Source: Cetobacterium sp. 2A (lineage in GTDB: Bacteria > Fusobacteriota > Fusobacteriia > Fusobacteriales > Fusobacteriaceae). Taken from it: a stretch of DNA of 64,000 nucleotides. The notes under the pieces were generated by a model, which ran no database searches, was not told where the DNA came from, and saw nothing but the letters and a program-made list of their open reading frames with translations. Made by a program: the position numbers and the translations under genes. The stretch is from NCBI RefSeq assembly GCF_014250685.1, contig NZ_JACFAJ010000014.1, positions 94,763 through 158,762 on the forward strand, written 5' to 3'. Position 1 is the first letter of the stretch. Each line of letters starts with the position of its first letter. Of this stretch, positions 1 to 8,113 are shown piece after piece.

Positions 1-8
1 TCCCCTCC
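1..8 (-). promoter_or_regulatory. Ribosome-binding-site-like motif of a divergent gene outside the window
   Basis: The first eight bases read GGAGGGGA on the minus strand, which looks like a strong ribosome-binding site. It would serve a gene starting just left of the window and reading away from the sugar importer. A divergent regulator is common beside such operons, but nothing here shows what the gene is. Confidence 0.35.
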
Positions 9-23
9 GATAATGTTTTGAGT

Positions 24-51
24 TTGACTACAGTATACTAAAATATATAAA
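24..51 (+). promoter_or_regulatory. Candidate promoter of the sugar ABC operon
   Basis: TTGACT (24-29) and TATAAA (46-51) are separated by 16 bases, an acceptable sigma-70 arrangement. A second TATAAT at 112-117 lies nearer the gene but has no good -35 partner, so the true start point is uncertain. Confidence 0.45.
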
Positions 52-138
52 ATAATACAAGAAATTATAATTGATTTTTATATTTTTATGAAGTATATTA
101 GAATGAACTGTTATAATATAATTTAAAAAGGAGGGAAT

Positions 139-1635
139 GTGGAAAGTTTTTTATTAGAAGCTAAAAATATAAAAAAAGAATTTCCAGGAGTTTTAGCCTT
201 AGATGGAGTCTCTTTTAATTTAAAAAAAGGAGAGGTTCATGCTCTACTTGGAGAAAATGGAGCTGGAAAATCAACTATGATGAAAATATTTTCTGGAGTC
301 CATAAAAAAAATGGTGGAGAACTTCTACTAAATGGAAATCCTATAGAAATAAAGTCACCAATTCACGCTGCTAGTCTTGGGATAGGAATTATATATCAAG
401 AATTAAATCTTTGCCCTCATTTGACTGTTGCTGAAAATATTTTTTTAAGTCGTGAATTTACTAAAGGAATATCTGTAGATAAGAAAAAAATGGAAATAGA
501 AGCAAAAAAGATACTTGATACTTTACATGCTGATATCGACCCCAGTGTTAAAACCAAAAATCTTTCAATTTCAAAACAACAAATGGTTGAAATTGCTAAA
601 GCTTTATCACAAAATGCAGAAATAATAATAATGGATGAACCAACTTCGTCTCTTAGTGAAAGAGAAATAGCTCAACTTTTTGAAATAATAAATAAATTAA
701 AGAAAAATGGTAAAGGAATTGTTTATATTTCACACAAGCTAGATGAATTGAAGGAAATAACGGATAGAGTTACAATTTTTAGAGACGGTAAACATATATT
801 GACTGATGATTTTGCAAATTTAACTTTGGATGAAATTATTTCAAAAATGGTTGGAAGAAGTATCGAAGATAAATTTCCAAGATTAGATAGAAAAAGAGAA
901 GAAAATAAAAAATTAGAAGTTAAAAATTTAACCAACGCTTTTGTAAAAAATATAGATTTAGATCTTTATGGTGGAGAAGTTTTAGGAATTGCTGGATTAG
1001 TTGGGGCTGGAAGAACTGAGCTTTGCAAAACTATTTTTGGGGCCTTCGGTAAATATGAAGGTGAAATAAAAGTAGACGGACAACTTGTTAATATATCTAA
1101 TCCACAAGACTCTATAAAACATGGTATATCTTATATTGCGGAAGATAGAAAAAGAGAAGGTCTTGCAATTAATATGGGTGTTTCTCAAAATATTAGTTTT
1201 TCAATACTGGATAAAATTTCAAGTAAAATAATCGGTTATATTTTTCAAAAAGATTTAGAAAAACATTCTAACGAAATGGTTGAAAAATTAAAAATTAAAA
1301 CTCCTCACTTAAAGCAAAAAGTTAAAAATTTAAGTGGTGGTAATCAACAAAAAATTGTAATAGGGAAGTGGCTTTTAAGAAATCCAAAAATAATAATTTT
1401 TGATGAACCTACTAGAGGTATTGATGTAAGTGCTAAAGTTGAAATTTACAAGATAATAAACGAATTAAAAAATAATGGCTTAGGTGTCATAATAATCTCT
1501 TCAGAGTTACCAGAAATTTTAGGAATCACTGATAGAATAGCTGTTATGTGCAACGGAAAAGTCAAAAAGATTTTAGAAACTAAAAAAACAACACAAGAAG
1601 AGATTATGCATTATGCTACTCAATTCAATGATTAG
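139..1635 (+). CDS. Sugar ABC transporter ATP-binding protein, RbsA/MglA type
   Basis: This is a tandem ABC ATPase of 498 residues, the normal length for the RbsA/MglA/XylG family that powers uptake of monosaccharides. The first domain has a Walker A GENGAGKS at residues 38-45 and Walker B with MDEPTSSL. Its signature is altered (LSISKQQ). The second domain has a degenerate P-loop (GLVGAGRTE), an intact LSGGNQQK signature and FDEPTRGID. That asymmetry is usual for the family. Translation starts at a GTG behind AAGGAGGG. The permease, binding protein and a ROK kinase follow within a few bases, so this is one operon. The substrate cannot be read from the sequence; ribose, allose or a related sugar is likely. 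Confidence 0.93.
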   Translation: MESFLLEAKNIKKEFPGVLALDGVSFNLKKGEVHALLGENGAGKSTMMKIFSGVHKKNGGELLLNGNPIEIKSPIHAASLGIGIIYQELNLCPHLTVAENIFLSREFTKGISVDKKKMEIEAKKILDTLHADIDPSVKTKNLSISKQQMVEIAKALSQNAEIIIMDEPTSSLSEREIAQLFEIINKLKKNGKGIVYISHKLDELKEITDRVTIFRDGKHILTDDFANLTLDEIISKMVGRSIEDKFPRLDRKREENKKLEVKNLTNAFVKNIDLDLYGGEVLGIAGLVGAGRTELCKTIFGAFGKYEGEIKVDGQLVNISNPQDSIKHGISYIAEDRKREGLAINMGVSQNISFSILDKISSKIIGYIFQKDLEKHSNEMVEKLKIKTPHLKQKVKNLSGGNQQKIVIGKWLLRNPKIIIFDEPTRGIDVSAKVEIYKIINELKNNGLGVIIISSELPEILGITDRIAVMCNGKVKKILETKKTTQEEIMHYATQFND

Positions 1636-1646
1636 GAGGAAATATT

Positions 1647-2609
1647 TTGAATTATAGTTTATCTTTACGTTCAATTAGAGGAAGAGTTGGAGAAGAAAAT
1701 TTTCAAATTCTATCGGTTTTAAGTGGTCTACTTACAATGGTATTTTTCTTTTCTATGGGTTCTCCGTATTTTTTTACAACTAATAATTTACTAACTATAG
1801 CTTTACAAACATCTATTATCGCCATTATTGCTATTGGACAAACTTTTGTATTAATAACTACAGGAATAGATTTATCTATAGGTTCTAATATGGCTCTTGC
1901 TGGTATTATTACGTCAATGGCTTTGGTATCAGGACTTCCTATGGCTGTTGCTATAATATTAGGACTAATAGCTGGTATTATTTCAGGAGCTATCAATGGT
2001 TTACTTATCGTTTTAGCTGATTTACCACCATTTGTTGTAACTCTTGGAAGTATGAGTATTGTTAGAGGTTTGGCTCTTGTAATTACAAATGGAATTCCTA
2101 TTAGCGGGCTTCCTAAAGCATTTAGATATATAGGAAATGGAAAACTTTTAGGAATTCCTTTCTCAGTTCTTCTAATGATTTTTCTAACTTTGTTATTTGG
2201 ATTTATATTATCTAAAACTAGACTTGGAACTAATATTTATGCTTGTGGAAGCAACTTAGAAGCCGCAAGACTTTCTGGAATAAACACAAAAAAAACTCTT
2301 ATCACTGTATATATATTTTCTGGTTTCTTAGCTGCCGTAGCTGGTATTGTTCTTGCATCAAGAATAGCTTCAGGTCAACCTAATGCAGGAATGGGGTATG
2401 AGCTTTACGCTGTTGCATCCTCTGTTATTGGTGGAACTAGTTTAGCTGGTGGAGAAGGTATTATGACAGGAACTCTTATAGGAGCTCTAGTAATTGGTGT
2501 TTTAAGAAATGGATTAAACCTAATGGGTGTATCTGCATTTTTACAGGAGATTTTAATCGGTGTTGTTATAATTTTAGCAGTATTTGCCGATAGAATAAAA
2601 AGAAGATAA
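1647..2609 (+). CDS. Sugar ABC transporter permease, RbsC type
   Basis: This 320-residue, very hydrophobic protein belongs to the BPD_transp_2 family and forms the membrane channel of a ribose-type importer. It contains the typical glycine-rich segments GQTFVLITTGIDLSIGS near residue 65 and GGTSLAGGEG near residue 270. The start is TTG, behind AGGAGG, eleven bases after the ATPase gene. Length and order match RbsA-RbsC-RbsB operons. It should pair with the ATPase at 139-1635 and the binding protein at 2625-3533. Confidence 0.93.
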   Translation: MNYSLSLRSIRGRVGEENFQILSVLSGLLTMVFFFSMGSPYFFTTNNLLTIALQTSIIAIIAIGQTFVLITTGIDLSIGSNMALAGIITSMALVSGLPMAVAIILGLIAGIISGAINGLLIVLADLPPFVVTLGSMSIVRGLALVITNGIPISGLPKAFRYIGNGKLLGIPFSVLLMIFLTLLFGFILSKTRLGTNIYACGSNLEAARLSGINTKKTLITVYIFSGFLAAVAGIVLASRIASGQPNAGMGYELYAVASSVIGGTSLAGGEGIMTGTLIGALVIGVLRNGLNLMGVSAFLQEILIGVVIILAVFADRIKRR

Positions 2610-2624
2610 AAGGGGAGGATTTTT

Positions 2625-3533
2625 ATGAAAAAAAGTTTAAAATTTTTATTGTGTGCGGGATTATTTTTAGGAATGATTAACACTGCTTTTGCTGCAAAGA
2701 AATTCGTTTTAATCACTATGGACTCTATGGATGAACATTGGCTTTCTGTTAAAAAAGGAGCTGAAAAAAAGGCGGCTGAATTAGAAGGAGTTGAACTGTT
2801 ATTCCGTGCTCCTGCTGGAAAAGTAGATCCTAACGAACAAACTAGAATGGTGGAAGATGCAATAAACCAAAATGTTGATGCAATCTTAATCGCACCTTCT
2901 GATAAATCTGCTTTAGCTCCTGTTGTAGACAGAGCAATAGAATCTAAAATTCCAGTAGTTATAATCGATTCACCTATCGACAGTGAAGGATATGTAACTT
3001 TCTTATCAACTGATAACTATGCAGCTGGTGCTTTAGCTGCAGATACTCTTGCTAACTTAGTTGATAAAAAAGGTAAAGTTGCTATAATAAATGCTCAACC
3101 TGGGGCTGGAACAGCAATTGCTAGATCTTCTGGTTTTGAAGATAGACTAAAATCAACTTACCCTGAAATGAAAGTTGTTACTATTCAATATTCAAATGGA
3201 GATAAATCATTAGCTTTAAATCAAGCAACTGATATAATGACAGCTAATCCTGATTTAGTTGGATTCTATGCTTCAAATGAAGGTTCAACTGTTGGAGTTT
3301 CAAGAGCTCTAGAAGAAGCTGGTAAAGGTGGAGTAATTAAACTTGTTGGTTTTGACTTCTCTAAAGATACTATCACAGGTTTAAATAATGGTACTATTCA
3401 AGCTTCTATGGTTCAAAATCCTGAAATGATGGGTTATAAAGGTGTTGAGGCAGCATTTAAATTTATAAACAAAGAAACTGTTGAAAATCATATGGATACT
3501 GGTGTAAAAGTGGTAACTAAAAAGGACCTTTAA
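2625..3533 (+). CDS. Sugar-binding periplasmic protein, RbsB type
   Basis: The protein has 302 residues and a cleavable signal peptide of about 23 residues ending in AFAA. The mature part is a Peripla_BP_4 sugar-binding fold. It shows motifs seen in RbsB-like proteins: a QTRMVEDAINQNVDAILIAP stretch, VDRAIESKIPVVIIDSP, and FYASNEGSTVG. It lacks a lipobox cysteine, so it should be free in the periplasm, which implies a two-membrane cell. It delivers substrate to the permease just upstream. The sugar is not known. Its stop codon overlaps the start of the ROK kinase gene. Confidence 0.92.
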   Translation: MKKSLKFLLCAGLFLGMINTAFAAKKFVLITMDSMDEHWLSVKKGAEKKAAELEGVELLFRAPAGKVDPNEQTRMVEDAINQNVDAILIAPSDKSALAPVVDRAIESKIPVVIIDSPIDSEGYVTFLSTDNYAAGALAADTLANLVDKKGKVAIINAQPGAGTAIARSSGFEDRLKSTYPEMKVVTIQYSNGDKSLALNQATDIMTANPDLVGFYASNEGSTVGVSRALEEAGKGGVIKLVGFDFSKDTITGLNNGTIQASMVQNPEMMGYKGVEAAFKFINKETVENHMDTGVKVVTKKDL

Positions 3534-4444
3534 TGAAATATTATTTAGGACTAGATATAGGTGGTACTAAAATGGCCACAACGATTGCAGACAAACATTT
3601 TAATATATTAAAAAAAATAGTTTTTCAAACATCTGAAACAATCACTCCAGAAAAAACATTAGAAAAATTCTATTTAACAATTGATAAGATTTTAAAAGAT
3701 TTATCGATTGATTTACAAGATATAAAATCTATTGGAATAAGCTGTGGTGGCCCATTAGATAGTAAAAAAGGAATAATACTCTCACCTCCTAATTTACCAA
3801 CATGGGATTATGTTGAAATAGTTAAAATTTTATCAAAAAAATATTCCAAACCAGTTTTTATACAAAATGATGCTAATGCTTGTGCCTTAGTTGAATGGAA
3901 ATTAGGAGCCGGAAAAAATTTAGATAATGTAATTTTTTTAACTTTTGGAACTGGAATGGGAGCTGGACTTATTTTAAATGGAAAACTTTATACTGGTAAA
4001 AATGATATGGCTGGAGAAATTGGGCATATTAGATTATCAGAAGAGGGACCTATAGGATACAATAAAAAAGGCTCTTTTGAGGGATTCTGTAGTGGTGGTG
4101 GAATAGTTCAACTTGCTAAAATGAGAGGCCTAAATCTTAATACCGCTCAAGAGGTTTTAGAGCAAGCACAAAGTGGAAATAATTTAGCTAAAAGTATTAT
4201 TGACGAAAGCGCTAATTACTTAGGATTAGGACTATCTGTCTTGATCGATATTTTAAACCCTGAAGCTATTATTATTGGAAGTATCTACACAAGATGTGAA
4301 GATTTATTTCAAGAAAAAGTTACAGAAGTTTTAAAACAAGAAACATTACAAATATCTTTTGACAATTGCAGAATACTAAAATCTGAATTAAAAGAATCTT
4401 TAGGAGATTTAGCAGCTATTATCGTTGCTACTGGTGAATACTAA
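3533..4444 (+). CDS. ROK family sugar kinase
   Basis: The 303-residue protein opens with LGLDIGGTKMA, the phosphate-binding motif of ROK kinases, and has a second conserved segment FGTGMGAGLILNGK near residue 140. The region around GEIGHIRL and GFCSGGG is the ROK signature area, but the usual CxCGxxGC zinc site is not intact: it reads GSFEGFCSGGG with one cysteine, so zinc binding looks reduced or absent. The start overlaps the binding-protein stop by one base, so the two are translationally coupled. It probably phosphorylates the sugar brought in by the upstream importer, as AlsK does in the allose system. Confidence 0.88.
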   Translation: MKYYLGLDIGGTKMATTIADKHFNILKKIVFQTSETITPEKTLEKFYLTIDKILKDLSIDLQDIKSIGISCGGPLDSKKGIILSPPNLPTWDYVEIVKILSKKYSKPVFIQNDANACALVEWKLGAGKNLDNVIFLTFGTGMGAGLILNGKLYTGKNDMAGEIGHIRLSEEGPIGYNKKGSFEGFCSGGGIVQLAKMRGLNLNTAQEVLEQAQSGNNLAKSIIDESANYLGLGLSVLIDILNPEAIIIGSIYTRCEDLFQEKVTEVLKQETLQISFDNCRILKSELKESLGDLAAIIVATGEY

Positions 4445-4445
4445 T

Positions 4446-4479
4446 AAATAAAGAGACGGATTAATTCGTCTCTTTATTT
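4446..4479. terminator. Bidirectional terminator between the sugar operon and mgsA
   Basis: A perfect 13-bp stem (4446-4458 with 4467-4479) encloses an 8-base loop. It is A-rich on one side and T-rich on the other, so it can end transcription from both converging genes. The mgsA stop codon lies in its right arm. Confidence 0.85.
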
Positions 4480-4846
4480 ATTCCTTCATTCCTTTTACCA
4501 TCAGTCTTGCTGCACTTATATTTGTTGCTATTGGTACCTTATGAACATCTGACACTCTAATTAAAGCAGCTATATCAGGTTCGTGTGGTTGTGTTGTTAA
4601 AGGGTCTCTAAAAAAAAATATCGCCTTTATACCTCCAACTGCTACTTCTGCTCCGATTTGTTGATCTCCACCAATAGGTCCAGATTTATACCTAAATATT
4701 TCTAAATTAGTTGCTTCCATAATTTTTCTTCCTGTGGTTCCCGTTGATACTAAAGATTGTTTTGAAAAAAAATCCAAATTTTCTTTCACAAACTCTACTA
4801 TCTCCACTTTCATGTTGTCATGGGCTATAAGTGCTATTTTCTTCAA
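4478..4846 (-). CDS. mgsA: Methylglyoxal synthase
   Basis: At 122 residues this is a compact methylglyoxal synthase, which converts dihydroxyacetone phosphate to methylglyoxal and phosphate. It contains the family's STGTTG phosphate-binding loop, the GPIGGDQQIGA segment with the catalytic aspartate, and the FFRDPLTTQPHEPDI stretch followed by VHKVPIATN with the second active-site histidine. The length is slightly shorter than the E. coli enzyme (152 residues), as in other anaerobes. It converges on the ROK kinase with a shared terminator and has no obvious operon partner. It acts in the cytosol as a bypass when phosphate is limiting. Confidence 0.95.
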   Translation of the reverse strand: MKKIALIAHDNMKVEIVEFVKENLDFFSKQSLVSTGTTGRKIMEATNLEIFRYKSGPIGGDQQIGAEVAVGGIKAIFFFRDPLTTQPHEPDIAALIRVSDVHKVPIATNISAARLMVKGMKE

Positions 4847-5005
4847 GTTTTTTGTCCTCCCTAATTATAGTAAAAAATTTTATTTATATAAGATATTCTG
4901 TATTTTTCATCATTTTATCAAAATAAATACATATTTTAATTATAATTCAAATATTATTTTTATTCAAATATTATTTTATCTAAATGTTAACAAGGAGACT
5001 ATTAA

Positions 5006-5428
5006 ATGATTAATGCCATTCAAAATGGAACAAAAAAAGGTATTTCTATGACTATAAAACTATCAAAAGTTACAATACCAATTTATATTATAATAAAGAT
5101 TTTAGAACTTACTCCATTCTTTTTATATCTAAGTAAATTCTTTAGTCCAGTTATGAAAATTTTCAATTTACCTGGAGAAGCTGCTCTTCCATTAGTTTTA
5201 GGAAATTGCCTAAATGTTTATGCTGGAATTGGAGCTATGAGTGCACTTAATTTAAATTCTAACCAAATAACTACTTTGGCAATAATGATTTCTTTTTCTC
5301 ATACTTTATTCCTTGAAACTGCAGTAATTAAACAAGTTAAAGTAGACGCTATAAAAATGGTTTTTTTAAGAATTGGAACTGCCATTATTTTCGGTATCTT
5401 AACAGGCCAATTATTGGGAGGTAACTAA
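5006..5428 (+). CDS. Gate-domain (nucleoside recognition) membrane protein, first of a pair
   Basis: This 140-residue protein has about four hydrophobic segments and resembles the Gate domain (nucleoside recognition, PF07670) found in SpmA/SpmB and nucleoside transporters. The best-matching part is LPGEAALPLVLGNCLNVYAGIGAM at about residues 54-77, where short helices break inside the membrane. The start follows AAGGAG at good spacing. The next gene begins two bases after the stop and encodes a second Gate protein, so they probably work as a heteromer. The substrate is unknown. Spore functions are unlikely in this organism. Confidence 0.7.
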   Translation: MINAIQNGTKKGISMTIKLSKVTIPIYIIIKILELTPFFLYLSKFFSPVMKIFNLPGEAALPLVLGNCLNVYAGIGAMSALNLNSNQITTLAIMISFSHTLFLETAVIKQVKVDAIKMVFLRIGTAIIFGILTGQLLGGN

Positions 5429-5429
5429 T

Positions 5430-5885
5430 ATGGAATTTCTAATTACAGTTGGAACAGGTTCTTTACTTTCTGTTTTTAATATGGCAAAGATAATTATACC
5501 TCTTATGATATTTATGGAAATTGCTAAAAAATATAAAATTCTAGATAGAATTGGAATGCTTTTTAAGCCGGTTACCAACTTATTTAATATGGGTGAAAAA
5601 TCTGGATTACTTTTAGTTATTGGTTTAGTCTTTGGGCTTTCATATGGAGCTGGAGCAATAATTCAGCATACTGAAGAAGAGCAAGTTCCAAAAAAAGATT
5701 TAATACTTATGATGTCTTTTTTATCTCTTTGTCATGCTGTTCCTGAAGATACACTTCTATTTATAGAAATAGGTGCTAAATGGTACTATTTATTAGGATC
5801 TAGACTTTTTGCTGCCATTATTTTTACATTTTTTCTATCTAGAACAAAGAAGTTTAGAAATGATCTACAGGTTGAAATAGAGTAG
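5430..5885 (+). CDS. Gate-domain (nucleoside recognition) membrane protein, second of a pair
   Basis: The 151-residue membrane protein shares the Gate-domain layout of its upstream partner, with GLVFGLSYGAGAIIQ and SLCHAVPEDTLLFIEIGA as the conserved intramembrane segments. The two genes are translationally coupled. Such half-size pairs occur in Fusobacteria and Clostridia beside amino-acid or peptide genes. Here a glutamate carrier and peptide-processing genes follow. A transport role is plausible but unproven, and the ion or solute cannot be told from sequence. Confidence 0.7.
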   Translation: MEFLITVGTGSLLSVFNMAKIIIPLMIFMEIAKKYKILDRIGMLFKPVTNLFNMGEKSGLLLVIGLVFGLSYGAGAIIQHTEEEQVPKKDLILMMSFLSLCHAVPEDTLLFIEIGAKWYYLLGSRLFAAIIFTFFLSRTKKFRNDLQVEIE

Positions 5886-5893
5886 ATGGTTTA

Positions 5894-5922
5894 TTGACAA
5901 GTATTACATAATAAAGTATATA
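5894..5922 (+). promoter_or_regulatory. Promoter of the GltS gene
   Basis: TTGACA (5894-5899) and TATATA (5917-5922) are spaced by exactly 17 bases, close to the sigma-70 consensus, about 45 bases before the gltS start codon. Confidence 0.75.
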
Positions 5923-5967
5923 AATTACTGTATAACCAATAAAATAAAAATTGAAGAGGTGAGTGTT

Positions 5968-7194
5968 ATGAATTTTACATTTAACGACTTTGGGATACTT
6001 CTAAAATTTGATATGATTGGTACTTTAGCTATTGGACTTATATCACTTTATATTGGACTACTGATTAAAAAAAAATTTAAATTCTTTTATAATTTTGGAA
6101 TTCCAGCTCCTGTCATAGGTGGAATTTTATTTGCTATTATTCATCTTTTTATTAGAATTTCAAAAATTGGCTCTATCGAATATACAACAACACTTGAAAC
6201 GCCATTTATGGTTGCATTCTTTGCTACTATCGGTTTAGGTTCTTCTGTAAAAGCCTTAAAAAAAGGTGGAAAGCTCTTAGTTATCTTTTGGTTACTAAGT
6301 GGATTTATGACATTTATGCAAACTGTTATAGGTGTTTCTCTAGCAAAAATTACTGGTATTAATCCTTTACTTGGAATTTTAGCAGGCTCTGTTTCTATGT
6401 CAGGTGGACATGGCTCTGCTGGAGCCTTTGGAAAAACAGTAGAGGGTATGGGAGTAATTGGAGCATCTGCAATGGCCCTATCATCAGCAACTTTTGGTTT
6501 AATTGCCGGTGGATTACTTGGAGCACCTCTTGCAATATACTTAATTAAAAAGAATTCTTTAAAACCTAAAGACATTGTAGGAAAAGAAAATATTGGATTA
6601 AAGGAAAATGATGAAGTAAAAACTATAACTAGTGATTCTCTTCTTAGCCATATTGGAATGCTAACTGTAATTATGGCAATTGGAATTACATTCAGTCAAT
6701 ATTTAAAATCTATTTTAGGAATAGCACTTCCTTCATATGTTGGTGCTATGTTTATTGCTATTTTATTTAATAATCTAAATATTAAATTTAAATTTTTCTC
6801 GATAGATAGAAATCTTGTAGAAATTATAGGAGGAGTTTCTTTAAATATTTTCTTATCAATGGCTCTTATCTCTTTAAGACTTTGGGAGCTTGCAGACTTA
6901 GCACTTCCGATGTTTATAATTCTATTTGTTCAAGTTTTATTTATGGGAATTTTTACTATGTTTATTGTTTTTAAAGCCATGGGAAAAGACTACGATGCAG
7001 CTGTTATGGTTGCTGGAATGTGTGGATCTGGGCTTGGTGCAACGACAAATGCTATGTTAAATATGGGTGAAGTAAGTGAAAAACATGGATATACAGTTAA
7101 TCCTTATATAGTTGTGCCACTTACTGGGGCATTTTTAATTGATATTTTTCAAATGCCCATAATAATAACAGCAATTAATATGTTCTCTAAATAA
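5968..7194 (+). CDS. gltS: Sodium/glutamate symporter, GltS family
   Basis: The protein has 408 residues and about ten membrane segments in two inverted halves, matching GltS. The hallmark re-entrant loops are visible: AGSVSMSGGHGSAGAFG near residue 140 and GMCGSGLGATTNAM near residue 352. GltS imports L-glutamate with sodium. I chose the ATG at 5968 because GAAGAGG sits eight bases before it. A GTG nine bases upstream overlaps that site. The gene has its own promoter and is followed after 17 bases by a PhzF-like gene. A sodium-coupled carrier fits an organism that pumps sodium through oxaloacetate decarboxylase. Confidence 0.93.
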   Translation: MNFTFNDFGILLKFDMIGTLAIGLISLYIGLLIKKKFKFFYNFGIPAPVIGGILFAIIHLFIRISKIGSIEYTTTLETPFMVAFFATIGLGSSVKALKKGGKLLVIFWLLSGFMTFMQTVIGVSLAKITGINPLLGILAGSVSMSGGHGSAGAFGKTVEGMGVIGASAMALSSATFGLIAGGLLGAPLAIYLIKKNSLKPKDIVGKENIGLKENDEVKTITSDSLLSHIGMLTVIMAIGITFSQYLKSILGIALPSYVGAMFIAILFNNLNIKFKFFSIDRNLVEIIGGVSLNIFLSMALISLRLWELADLALPMFIILFVQVLFMGIFTMFIVFKAMGKDYDAAVMVAGMCGSGLGATTNAMLNMGEVSEKHGYTVNPYIVVPLTGAFLIDIFQMPIIITAINMFSK

Positions 7195-7211
7195 TAAAAG
7201 GGGTTGAAAAT

Positions 7212-8051
7212 ATGAAAACGTATACTGTTCGAGCTTTTACAAAAGATAATAAAGGAGGAAATATAGCTGGAGTAGTTTTAGATTGTAGCATTTTTTCTAA
7301 TAAAGAAATGCAATATATCGCTAAAGAACTTGGTTTTTCTGAAACTGCTTTTATTTTAAAATCAGCTGTAGCTGATTTTAAAATAAAGTTTTTTACTCCT
7401 GAATCTGAAGTAGATTTATGTGGACATGCCACAATTGCAGCATTCTCTCTACTTAGAAATTTAAAAATTATTTCATGTGGCACATACACTCAAGAAACAA
7501 AAGCTGGAGTTTTAAAAGTTTTCGTTACAGAAAATGAAATTTTTATGGAGCAGTCTTTACCAGAATTTTTAAACATACTAAATTCTTCTGAAATTTTAGA
7601 CTCTCTGAATATAACTGAAGAATCTTTAGATAAAAATATTCCTGTAAGAATCATATCAACCGGTTTAAAAGATATATTTATTCCAATAAAAAATAGAGAA
7701 ATACTCAATAAAATATCCCCTAATCAAGATATGATTAAAAGTATTTCTAAAAAATTTAACGTTATTGGATACCATCTTTTTGCTTTAGATGAAGAAGTAA
7801 ATGTCGATGCTTATTGTAGAAATTTTGCTCCTTTATATGGAATTGACGAAGAATCTGCAACTGGAACCTCTAATTGTGCTTTGGCATGCTATTTATATAA
7901 ACTTGATAAAGTTAAAAACGATAATTATCATTTTAATTTTATTCAAGGCGAGTCTCTTGGAAACATTTCAGAAATAAAAGGACAATTAAAAATAGAATCA
8001 AATCATATAAAAGAGTGCTACATAGGCGGACATTGTTCTTCCACCTATTGA
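7212..8051 (+). CDS. PhzF family isomerase/epimerase-like protein
   Basis: The 279-residue protein matches the PhzF fold (diaminopimelate-epimerase-like) in length and motifs: the start pattern YTVRAFTKDNKGGN, then ELGFSETAFIL, the catalytic glutamate in that SETAF motif, VDLCGHATIAA, and EESATGTSNCALA near residue 217. Characterised members are isomerases acting on amino-acid-like compounds, but most are unassigned. It leads an apparent operon with a peptide-binding lipoprotein, an M42 peptidase and a C26 hydrolase, hinting at processing of an unusual peptide or amino acid. A perfect 18-bp inverted repeat lies inside the gene (7350-7387). Confidence 0.85.
   Translation: MKTYTVRAFTKDNKGGNIAGVVLDCSIFSNKEMQYIAKELGFSETAFILKSAVADFKIKFFTPESEVDLCGHATIAAFSLLRNLKIISCGTYTQETKAGVLKVFVTENEIFMEQSLPEFLNILNSSEILDSLNITEESLDKNIPVRIISTGLKDIFIPIKNREILNKISPNQDMIKSISKKFNVIGYHLFALDEEVNVDAYCRNFAPLYGIDEESATGTSNCALACYLYKLDKVKNDNYHFNFIQGESLGNISEIKGQLKIESNHIKECYIGGHCSSTY
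7350..7387. repeat. Perfect 18-bp inverted repeat inside the PhzF-like gene
   Basis: Bases 7350-7367 are the exact reverse complement of 7370-7387, with only two bases (GT) between them. The repeat encodes residues about 47-59 of the PhzF-like protein. It is much longer than expected by chance and has no T-run, so it is not an ordinary terminator. Confidence 0.9.
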
Positions 8052-8113
8052 CATATAGCAAATATCGAGGTATAAAGGAGATATTAGCTTTTATTAAATA
8101 GGAGGGAATTTAA

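Noticed and set aside
4734..5009. A 91-residue open frame on the plus strand across the mgsA 5' region
   Set aside because: It is antisense to mgsA and then runs through an AT-rich intergenic region. It has no ribosome site and low-complexity content, and its end overlaps the start of the real gene at 5006.
7187..7489. A 100-residue frame on the minus strand within the PhzF-like gene
   Set aside because: It mirrors the sense protein only because of the palindrome at 7350-7387. It has no ribosome site and no family resemblance.
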